This document shows positions 33,711 to 42,904 of a stretch of DNA of 64,000 nt, piece by piece. The translations under genes were made by a program, and so were the position numbers. Position 1 is the first letter of the stretch. Each line of letters opens with the position of its first letter. This stretch comes from Coix lacryma-jobi var. lacryma-jobi (taxonomy: Eukaryota > Streptophyta > Magnoliopsida > Poales > Poaceae): NCBI GenBank assembly GCA_009763385.1, contig VDCT01000832.1, forward strand, positions 93,677 through 157,676. The letters run 5' to 3'. The notes beneath the pieces are model-generated. The model did no database searches. It had not been told where the DNA came from and was given only the letters and a program-made list of their open reading frames with translations.

Positions 33711-34482
33711 GTGGTTGTCTTGGAAGATGTACGGCTAAATTTATTGCTGGCGAATTCTGCAAAGGAGTTTGTTTGGGCAGTGCTGAATTTACAGAAGAAG
33801 ATACAGGTGCAGGTTATTCTCTTGCTGTGGAAATGGTGGGATGTTAGGAACAAAGTTAATGCAGGCGAGAGATTGTTGCAAACCGAGGCAGTAATCAGGA
33901 TGGTCTCTACCATGTTTGTCGATTATCTGAAAATAGATACAGGCCTTGCGCCCAAAAGAGCTATGCATCGAAAGTGTTGGCATCCTCCTGCAGCTGGCGC
34001 CGTGAAGTTAAATTTGGATGGTGCTTTCCTGCAGTTGTCTAAGCAAGCTACTTGGGGCTTTGTCGGACGGGGAGAGTCAAGAGTCGTTGTGCTAGCTGGT
34101 GCTGGTAATTCGGGACAAGCCCATGATGCTCTTATATCTGAAGCTATGGCCCGCTTAAAAGCTATGGAATATGCTGATCAGTTCGGGATTTCAGTTATTG
34201 AGGTGGAAACAGATTCGACATAGTTAGTGAGTGCAATAACAAAGTGTGAAATGAATCGGTGTCCAAGTGGAGTGTTATTTAGAGCTTATAAATAGATTTC
34301 AAGTGTCTCTTTTTACATCATTTCCCCGCTTATGTAATAAACCTGCTCATGAAGCAGCACAGCTTGCTAGGGAGTGGGATCCAGGCCAATGTCAAATATG
34401 GCTGGAGGATCTCCCTAACACTGTTTGTGGTGCCATTGCTCACGATTTAGTTGAGCTCCAATCAATTAATATAAGGCCGTAG
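33711..34482 (+). pseudogene. RNase H fragment of a LINE/non-LTR type reverse transcriptase
   Basis: The frame at 33711-34223 encodes LLLWKWWDVRNKVNAGE, a motif that normally precedes the terminal RNase H of plant non-LTR reverse transcriptase proteins. Next come the domain start WHPPAAGAVKLNLDGAF (first Asp), ISEAMARLKAMEYA (Glu) and VIEVETDST (Asp). A TAG ends it at 34221-34223. The C-terminal part resumes in another frame at 34267-34482 (NKPAHEAAQLAREWDPGQ, containing the late His/Asp region). The fragment has lost its reverse transcriptase and is broken by a stop and a frameshift. It lies wholly inside the CACTA element, so it was either captured or inserted there. Confidence 0.7.
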
Positions 34483-34912
34483 AGCCTGTGGTGTGGATTT
34501 TTTAAAAAAAAACCGCATGTAGAAATGAATTTCTATAGGCGGTTCTAGACTTAGGGCTCACTGTTTCGTTTCTACAGGCGTGTGGTAACTAAAACCGCCA
34601 GTAAAAAAAGGATGCGTTGGGAAAAATCATCTTTCTACTAGTGTTTGAGATCATCAATCTTGATAGTTTTTTCTAGAAATTCGGTCAAAGTTTAAAAAGT
34701 TTGACTTATGACAACTCTAGAAATCTATTTATTCATGGACGGAGGGTGTAAACTGCAATCTATCAAGATCCAGTCCACGAAGGAAACCAATCATATGTAA
34801 TAAATAAAGGACTATTGATTCAAGGGAAACTACGTACAATGTTATTGGAGGATCAAGTGAGGAACGATGAGTCGATGACCTATCATGGATTATTCTGTCA
34901 CACACTTGTTAA

Positions 34913-35845
34913 GGGCCTGTTTGGGACAGCTCCACCTCTAAAAAACTGAATCTGAATCTGGGATTCGCCAGGGAGCAGCTCCACCAGTGGATTCTAGATC
35001 CACCACAAAACTGTTTGGATAACAAAATCGCTCCAGATCCCACAAGGGCATTTTGAATAGAATGGACAGATTTGCCCTTGATGTAGGTCCCACTTGTCAG
35101 CATCTGGAAAAATCATAATCGTCTTCCTCCTCCGAGCGCGCAAGGTCGGGCGGCCGTGCGGTGGTCCGGTCGGGGGAGCAGCAAGCGCACGACCGGTCGG
35201 AGGAGCGGCAGCAGGGCGGGTCTCACGCACGCGGCCAGGGAGCGCCGTGATGGGGCGGGGCGGCTCCCCCACACGCCGGCTAGGGAGTCCCCACGACGGG
35301 GCAGGGCGGCTCCCGCGCACGCCGGCCAGGGAGCCCCCGCGACGGGGCGCATGGCGAGGATGTTCTCGCGTGGCCGTCCGGGGGAGCGGCGGCGAGCGGC
35401 GGGCCGGGGGAGCGGCGGGCACACGACCGGCCGAGAGAGCGGCGGCGCGCGGGCGGCCGCAGCGGGCGCGCGGGCGGCCTGGGGAGCGGCGGCGCGCGAC
35501 CGGCCGAGGGAGCGGCGACGCGCGGCCGGCTGGGAGAGGGACGGGCAGAGCGGCGGCGCGCGGAGGAAGAAAGAACGCGAGGAAGAAAAAGAACGCGAAG
35601 AGGAAGAAAGAACGAACCGTTTTTTATGTAATCAGTGACATTGGTGGGTAATTTCTCCTAGATTCACCAAACTCAGTTTGGTGGAGCACCCCTTGAGGAG
35701 ATCCACCAAAAACGTGAATCCAACCCTCAAATTCACCATTTCAATGAATCTGGATTTGGTGGATCTGAAGTGTTTGGCAAACTTTTTGTGGAGTGGAGCT
35801 AGATTTGGTGGATCTGGAGCTGGTGGAGCTGTCCCAAATAGGCCC
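34913..35845. mobile_element. PIF/Harbinger-like non-autonomous element with GC-rich cargo
   Basis: Termini GGGCCTGTTTGGGACAGCTCC and GGAGCTGTCCCAAATAGGCCC are near-perfect inverted repeats, flanked by TAA on both sides (34910-34912, 35846-35848). The ends are AT-rich and share GATTC/GAATC and CCACCAA phrases. The centre (about 35130-35560) is extremely GC-rich with iterated CGGCCAGGGAG and GCGGCGCGCG phrases. Open frames there (160-185 codons, Arg/Gly/Ala-rich) exist on several frames at once and are composition artefacts unless shown otherwise. Confidence 0.75.
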
Positions 35846-35848
35846 TAA

Positions 35849-38713
35849 GGCACCGGCCCAATCATCACCTTTCACCTATAATTTAGGCCAATAATAGTTG
35901 CTAAAAAAAGGCCAATAATAATCTTAGTAAAATATACTCTCCATGTCATCAGACGGCCTCGTTAGTCCCAATCCCAACTACAGCTAAAGTATCATTTGTG
36001 CATTGATTGAATCTGCAAGTCAAATATCAAATACACAAAAGTCATCAATCCAACTGACAGAAAAGTGCAGTTTGTTCTAATGTCTACCTTAGGTGGTTAG
36101 GACTATATTATATATGGTTCCCATGGCTTGTCTAAGATATTGTGCATTACATCCACCTCTGAAGTGCATAAATATCATACGCAAGGTTAGGATTGACATC
36201 CTTATTCATATTTGTGAGGGTTAGGCCTTAGATCTTGAGAGCTTGAGAGATTGGTTGTTGTGCCCTTGTAACTTGGTGACCTTGCTTCAGAGAGCGTCAG
36301 ACGGAGTACGACCGAGCAGAGAAGGTACGGTGAGAGGAGGAGCGAGGTCAAGCAAGGTGGCTACATGATTGGGAGAGTCAGGGTTAGGCATGGAGGGTGG
36401 TGACGTCGCTTGTGTGGAGGAGTTGAAATCAGATGGGGAAGGAGAGGGGGGGGCGACAGAGAGGGAGCAAGGCAGGGTCGGGCAAGGAGTGTTTGGAGTC
36501 GGGCGGGGGAGGTGTCGGATCGTGGTGCGGGAGAAAACCAACCGAACTAAAAAGTAGAGGCCCCTTGTGGGAATAGGTAGAGAGAGAGAGGTAGGATTTG
36601 GGTAGCCAACAAATTTAAGAGGAAGTAGGTAGCCTGTTGTAGGTGATTTTTTTTTCCTCAATACTCAAATATACCAAAATTACCTTTTTCTAGCATTAAC
36701 ACGAAAATAACCCAAAGTGTATGCTTCTACAGCTATTATTTATATATAAACACTATAACTCAAAATATACATATGCGATGCATGTTACCATAAAAGACCA
36801 CGTATACAAATGTGCTACAAGTGATGGGCATATATACCAATGATTTGTTTTCAAGAACAATGTTTCCATAACAAGTCACGTACCTATGATGTAGTATAAC
36901 AATCTGTGTTAATTAAATCATTTTTTTGAAGGGAACTGGAGGGATTTGCATCCCTATAGTGATGTTATATTAATACTTCGTAGGAAAAAATACTCTAACC
37001 TCCGCACATTTTTATTGGAGAATCAAATGATCGAACAACGATTACCTATCTTGTTTTCTGTCACGAACCTCGACCGGTCGACGCTTATCGGTCAGAGCGC
37101 TGAAAGCTTATCCAGTGTGGCAGTTGTTAGGCACTGGCCCCGTCATCACCTATGGGCCTATGGCTATATGTACGCCAATAATTTCAGCAGAATACTGAAG
37201 AAATGTTTTTGTCAAGGCACTGGCCCAATCATCACCTATATGTACGCCAATAATTTCAGCAGAATACTACAGTATACTAACGTGTCCCGCAACGTCGAAC
37301 ACATTTGAGTAGCACTCCTTGTCTAAAAACAAATCAACAATCACTGTACATCGATTGCCTATTCAAGTCAAATGTGGCAAAGTCCAATGAGTTATCAATC
37401 ATAGATAAGACTGCGGAGTGCCTCTACGTCCATCTTGTGTTCTTGTATACTTGTCACGCTCCATTTATCATTGCTGATTAAAGGATCCAAACCAGACTTC
37501 ATGTTAATCGTCATGAAAGAGCTAGCAAAGAGGATAAATACTAAATAATTCTCATATTATTATATGGACGTACATGATAAATAAATATATGGACAAAATC
37601 AATCTTTGGCATGACAACAACTAACTCCTGGTAAACTTTCATCAGATGTTAGAATTGCATATTTTATTATAGGTTCTAAAAACAATTCACAGTACTCGGA
37701 TATATAACTCTAGCAACATGTGGATAGTATAAAAGTTAAAGCTATGATCTATTTACAAGTAAATAATTATATACCTTATTACAACGGGTGTTTTATAAAA
37801 CATTTTATCATATTATTAACAATACTAATTTACATTATATTATGGATGCCATTGTTATTGTCATAAAATAAACTTTAGCTTTTAAATTCTATAGAAAGTG
37901 TAAAATACAAATAAATATGTAATATCCCTGTCCTTATTTATCGTTAACATTTGATTCTTTCTTCCTCTCAATGCATTGCACGGGTATGATTATTCTTAGA
38001 TAAATCCCTGAGACATATGCCGTTTAGTCTATCATGTAATATAAGTTTATTTTCTTTTGCAATGCATGAAATTTTTTGTTAAATATTATAAATAATATCT
38101 CCATTTTAAAATTATAAGTTATTTTGATTTTTATTATATATTTTTTATTATGCATCTAGATATAATATATGTTTATATATATTGTAAATTCTATATAAAA
38201 AAATAAAGCGATTTATAATTTGGTACGAGGAAGAGTACGTCAAAAGATATGAGTCGGTACGCGAACCTACGGCTTTGATCCAACCAACATTCTTCACGAG
38301 AAGCTCAAACACGGTAGGCATCAGTGAGTAGTGAGTTATCCCGGAACCTCGTGAGAACCGCGACGAGCAGAGCCCTCGTGGGACGTCTCTCTATCCTCTC
38401 TTCTGTGGGGGCGAAACCTATGCATAGAGGATGATCGAAAATAGTCGACGCGTAAAAACTGGGCACAACTCAAACAGTTAGATTTTTCGGGTTGATATTT
38501 TGAGTTAAATTATTGATGTGACATAGTCGCTCGTATTCTTTACATGTATTTTAGGATCTAAGGTATTATTTTTTTCAGTTATGAACGATAAGTTCAATGA
38601 TGACAGGGCTCTGTGATAATTTAAAAAATCTTAAGACCTACCGATTTAGTATTTTGGAGGTTTTTATAGAGATGATTTGTGTATGTAGCTATGTTTTGTA
38701 TGACTTTATTATC
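35849..38713. other. Intergenic sequence without a recognised gene
   Basis: Mostly AT-rich. A 124-codon minus-strand frame at 36287-36661 is Pro/Ser-rich and lacks a domain. A local duplication lies at 37129-37269. Long AT tracts occur between 37540 and 38220. Confidence 0.45.
37129..37269. repeat. Local tandem duplication
   Basis: GGCACTGGCCC..TCATCACCTAT and TATGTACGCCAATAATTTC followed by AGCAGAATACT occur twice, from about 37129 and again from about 37215, with the second copy lacking a short piece. Confidence 0.7.
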
Positions 38714-38746
38714 TATTCCATCCATCCCACAAAAAGTATCGCTATG

Positions 38747-40380
38747 TGTCGGTGTTTCGAAACCGGGGGTATGACACCAACGAGTAATGTGATCGCGTGC
38801 TCTCTTCCTGGATGGTGATGCAAGATGACACAAGGATTTATCCTGGTTCGGGCAAAGAAGGCCCTACGTCCAGTGGGGGGAGGGTGTTCTTGTATTACTT
38901 GCACCTAAGTGCTTGTACAGGGGCGAATACAAGCTCAATGAGCGTGGACCGGAGTCCGGACTCGTGTGTGTGGACTTGTGTCTTAACGTGTCCCTTTCGG
39001 AACCGTATGCGTGAATCTCCCACCACCCGCGTGAAGGGCCCTGGTGTCCCCTTTTATAGAGCAAGGGGAGGCCAAGGTTACACAAGAGCGTTACACAGGG
39101 GTAACATGCACAGTACCCAAGATCAGTACAGCGGGGGTAGGAATCCTGTCTTGTCGGGGCCACAGGGACTGACGTGAAGATTGTTGTTCAGGCGTCGTGG
39201 CTTCCATCCCGGGCGGAGTCGTGGAGACGTGGCGACGTGAGGTCGTGCAGCGCCCACTCCGGTCCGTACGGGGCGTGGTAGCGTCCTTCCAGGCTTTGGG
39301 GTACCTGTCCGCCAATCACATGAAAGCACAAGGGCTCGAGGGTTGCTAGGCCGGCCTCGAGGCGGCGCCCACGGAGGGCTCGAGCTTCCGCCGGTATGGG
39401 CAAGTCCCGGGTAACCTGATTGAGCTGCAGGTATCTGGGCCTCGAGGCGTGGCTCGGACGTGCAACAGTGTGAGGTATGAGTTAATAGTGCCGCACTGGT
39501 GCCTTTTTGCCCATGCTTGCGGTGAAAAAGAGGTTTGACTCTGGCTCCGGTTCACCGTGGCACATGCTGTGTATCGGAGGATGTGACCGGGATAGGTGGA
39601 TGCATTAAATACGTAGCGTGGGGCCGGTATCTAATGTTTGGGCCGCTCAAGGGAGGTGTGAAGCGTCTCGAGGGATAAGCTGTCGGGTCAGCGAGGCTCG
39701 AGGGCCCTGCGTGGGGTCTCGAGGAGTGGCGTATGGCGGGCTCGGACCCACGTGCCTGGGCTTGAGAGGCACGTTACCGTGCTCGAGAGGCTCGAGGGGT
39801 AGCGGAGCGCTCGCCCGAGGCCTGACGCGGAGGGCTCGGGCGAGACGGAGAACGAACGCTCGCCCGAGGCCTGACGCGGAGGGCTCGGGCGAGACGGAGA
39901 ATGAGCGCTCGCCCGAGGCCTGACGCGGAGGGCTCGGGCGAGACGGAGAACGAGCGCTTGCCTAAGGCCTGGCCTGGAGGGCTCGGGCAAAGCGGAGAAT
40001 GGGCGCTCGCCCGAGGCTCGGGCGAAGCGGAGAATGGGCGCTCGCCCGAGGCCTGGCCTGGAGGGCTCGGGCGAGGCGGAGAACGTGTGTTCGCCCGAGG
40101 CCTGACGCGGAGGGCTCGGGCGAGACGGAGAAGGAGCGCTCGTCCGAGGCCCGACGCGGAGGGCTCGGGCGAAGCGGAGAACGGGCGCTCGTCCGAGGCC
40201 CGACGCGGAGGGCTCGGGCGAAGCGGAGAATTGGGTGCTCGCCCGAGGCCTGGCCTGGAGGGCTCGGGCGAGGCGGAGAAGGTGCGCCGGCCCGTGGCCT
40301 GACTTGCTGGGTTTATTAATTGGTGTTCTAGGTTTAACTTTTGCGTTGATTGGGGGTACCCCTTTGGCGTTCCCCCGACA
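38747..40380 (-). repeat. 3' LTR (left) of the non-autonomous Tat element
   Basis: On the plus strand it runs from TGTCGGTGTTTCG to GCGTTCCCCCGACA (1,634 bp). It has a minus-strand TATA box at 39051-39058 (CTCTATAAAAGGGG) and the hairpin tandem array at 39806-40292. It matches the right LTR almost base for base except for small indels and a more different stretch around 39205-39305. Confidence 0.85.
39806..40292. repeat. 49-bp hairpin tandem array in the left LTR
   Basis: About ten units of 49 bp. Each contains CTCGCCCGAG and its exact complement CTCGGGCGAG separated by about 15 bases, so each can form a 10-bp stem. Linkers alternate between ACGGAGAACGA and AGCGGAGAATGG types. Because 49 is not a multiple of three and stops are rare in the unit, overlapping open frames of 270-282 codons arise on the minus strand. 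Confidence 0.85.
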
Positions 40381-40395
40381 GTAGCCCCCGAGCCC
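40381..40395 (-). promoter_or_regulatory. Candidate polypurine tract
   Basis: The minus strand reads GGGCTCGGGGGCTAC directly before the LTR start TGTCGGGGG. Its position fits the plus-strand primer of reverse transcription, although it includes a few pyrimidines. Confidence 0.5.
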
Positions 40396-40616
40396 TTGTT
40401 TGAGTGCTTGCACTCGAGCAGGGGCTCTTGATTGGGATCTCGAGGGTGTTGGCTGTGTTGGATCTCGAAGGCTTGGTCGTGCTGGTTCCGTGGGTGTCGT
40501 GCGAGCGACACCCGTGGGTGTAGCCCCCGAGGCCACGGAGGAGTGGTTTCAGCTCCCTCGTGGGCTTTTTGCGCGTTTAGTTGCAATTTTTAGGTTTGGG
40601 GGTGTCGAGCCCCCGA

Positions 40617-41370
40617 GTTTTTTAGACCCTCTTTTGTCGAGGGGTGCCAGGCTGAACCGGCCGGCCGGCTCTTCGAGCTGTCCGGTACGCCGGTTGCCCT
40701 GGCTTGTCATCCCGCAATTCCTTTCGATCGGATGCGAGGGGGATGCCTCGTACTACCACGAGCGGGTGAGTATCGAGGTTCCCGGTGAGCTGATAACGGG
40801 GAATCCAAGTGAGACCTCGTGCCCCGTCTTGCCTTCCTGAAGAGGCCTTCGTCGCTTGGAAACCTTCTGCCCAGTGGGCGCGCCTTTTTAGGCGGAAACC
40901 ATCAGGGGGCGGAGATCGTGGCGCCGTGTGTACCTGTCAACAGGCTCGGGATGTGGTTCGGTAGTCACATTAAATGTTTGTGGTTACCTTTCCTTTGTCG
41001 TGGGAGACTTCGTCCGAGGCTCGGCTCGGAGGGCTCGGGCGAGACGGAGAACGAGAGACGGAAAGCGAGCGCTCGCCCGAGGCCTGAAAATCTCATGTTC
41101 ACACAAAGAAAAGAGATTAGTCGTAACTGTCCGAGTTTTTAGACCCTCTTTCGTCGAGGGGTGCCAGGCTGAACCGACTGGCCGGCTCCTCGAGCTGTCC
41201 GGCATGCCGATTGCCCTGGCTTGTCATCCCGCGAATCCTTTCGATCGGATGCGAGGGGGGACGCCTCGTGCTACCCTGAGTGGGCGAGCATCGAGGTTCC
41301 CGGTGAGCTGGTAACGGGGAATCCAAGTGAGAGCTCGTGCCCCGTTCGATAGGGGTCGACAAAGGAGCGG
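40617..41370. repeat. Diverged ~210-bp direct duplication
   Basis: The stretch from TTTTAGACCCTCTTTTGTCG (about 40618) to CTCGTGCCCCG is repeated from about 41136, with roughly ten percent mismatches. A second repeated phrase, GAAAATCTCATGTTCACAC, occurs at about 41086 and 42027, each time after a copy of the CTCGGGCGAGACGG hairpin unit. The region is upstream of the antisense gene. Confidence 0.7.
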
Positions 41371-42640
41371 CGCTGTGTCTCATAAAGAATGAGTGTGCTA
41401 GGTCTGCAGGAGTGCCGGGTCCATTCGATAGGACCCGGATGGCTCGATGCCTCCTCTGAGGGGATCTCACTGCATGTTCAAGCTCCCCGCCTTGGATACA
41501 CGTGAGGGGACTCGAGGGTTTGGCCCTGAGTGATGCCGCGAATGGGGCCCCTTGGTGTCCCTGACTCGGGTGCTCAAAGCCGGCTGTCGAACCTTTTCGA
41601 GGGCCAGCCTTCGCTGCTGCTCGAGACTTAGGGCCGGGGCCGTTTTTACCTTTGTGAAGAAGCCTCCGTCGTCTGGGAATCCTTCTGCCGCGGGGGGCGC
41701 GCTTTTGCGGAGGAAAAATGTCGGGGAGGGCGGCGGACGCGAAGCCGGAGCGACGGTCGTGGCGGGCCCGGTAGTGGAGCGAACGGAGAGCTGCCGCGTG
41801 GTCCCTGCATCCGGCTCGAGACATAGTTAGGCGGGCGCATTAAATGCTATGCGTTTACCTCCTTCGTGCCGTGGGAGACTCCGTCCGAGGCCTGGCTCGG
41901 AGGGCTCGGGCGAGACGGAGAACGAGCGTTCGTCCGAGGCCTTTTTCGTCGCCGTGGGAGACTCCGTCCGAGGCCTGGTCGGAGGGCTCGGGCGAGGACG
42001 GAGAACGAGCGTTCGTCTGAGGCCTGAAAATCTCATGTTCACACAAAGAAAAGAGATTAATCGTAATCCCCGAGCCCCCAAGTCCCTTGGTTGCCAATCG
42101 ATGGCCTTGGGATTAGGGGTAATCCAAGGTTTTTGACTTTATCTTGGGTGCGAGGCGAGCCCCTGAGCCCTTTTTCGCAAAGGGTCGGTCAGAGGCGGCC
42201 TTTGTCTTGGTTTTTCAACCCTTACGCATCCTTTTCGCAAGGAAGAGGGGTGGTGACGCCGTGCTCAGGCTCGGCTCGGGCCATGCTATAGGCGTGTCCG
42301 CGGCCGTTCCTGACTCTGTTACCCTGGGGCGGCTGTCGAACCCTCGGAGCGGTCGGCCTTCGAACCCCTGGATCGCAACGGGCTCGGTGCCCTGGGTTCC
42401 TTCGCTGGGAAGGAGTCAGAGGCAGGTTACTTCTTCCGGCGGGCGCGCCTTTTTAGGCGACTTCCTGGGGACGTGGGCGGCGCCTGTTGCGGACGTGTGC
42501 AAGGGCCCACGACCAGGCATTTAATGCTTGCGTGCGCACCCGCATCGAGGGGATTCTCGCAATCATGAGATCTCCTGGCGTGTAATGCATTAAATGCGGG
42601 TGAATAGTGATCAACCGGGATCTGGCCGTTGGTTTTTACC

Positions 42641-42649
42641 CTATAAATA
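42641..42649 (+). promoter_or_regulatory. TATA box of the antisense gene
   Basis: ACCCTATAAATACGCCCC is a consensus plant TATA element on the plus strand. A C/T-rich leader follows, and the first ATG of the long frame is about 260 bases downstream at 42905. Transcription would start near 42675. It is independent of the LTR promoter, which points the other way. Confidence 0.65.
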
Positions 42650-42818
42650 CGCCCCTTGGGGACTTCGGGGCGGTTCCTTTCCTCATTCGCCCGTCCCCCT
42701 TACTCCTTCGTCTTCCTCCACCGTTCAGCCGCACAAAAAACAGAGGCGGGAAGGGAGAGACCGGGCCAGCGAGGAGGAGTAGAGGGAGTGAGAGAGAGGA
42801 GAGAGAGGCAAAGAAGAA

Positions 42819-42822
<4 letters not shown>

Positions 42823-42852
<30 letters not shown>
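42823..42852. repeat. (GA)n microsatellite in the antisense gene leader
   Basis: About 15 uninterrupted GA units lie between the TATA box and the start codon, in a GAGA-rich leader. Confidence 0.9.
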
Positions 42853-42855
<3 letters not shown>

Positions 42856-42904
42856 GAGACCTTTCCCTTTGCGACATTCGCGCTTCCGCCATCCGTTGTC
42901 CGGG

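Larger units (their letters stand above)
32987..34643. mobile_element. CACTA transposon, 1,657 bp, with RNase H cargo
   Basis: Ends are CACTAGTATACAG and CTTTCTACTAGTG, flanked by the triplet TTT on both sides (32984-32986, 34644-34646), as expected for CACTA. Subterminal sequence carries CAGGCGGTT-type and AACCGCC-type repeats in both orientations. There is no CACTA transposase, so it is non-autonomous. It carries an RNase H pseudogene (33711-34482) and a tRNA-like segment. Confidence 0.75.
32668..34748. mobile_element. Stowaway MITE split by a CACTA insertion
   Basis: The left part begins CTCCAGCCATTTTAAATTAT after TA (32666-32667). The right part ends TGGACGGAGGGTG before TA (34749-34750). 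Removing the CACTA element 32987-34643 with one TTT joins GATACGAATTT to GAGATCATC and restores a typical AT-rich Stowaway with AAGTTTAAAAAGTTTGAC near its end. Confidence 0.6.

Noticed and set aside
35094..35651. 185-codon Arg/Gly-rich open frame
   Set aside because: High GC removes stop codons in several frames at once; no domain.
39806..40292. CRISPR-like array
   Set aside because: Units are contiguous 49-bp tandem repeats with no unique spacers, in a plant LTR.
39688..40586. Overlapping minus-strand open frames of 282 and 270 codons
   Set aside because: They run through the 49-bp hairpin array, which lacks stops in several frames; the proteins are simple repeats and the frames are not kept in the other LTR.
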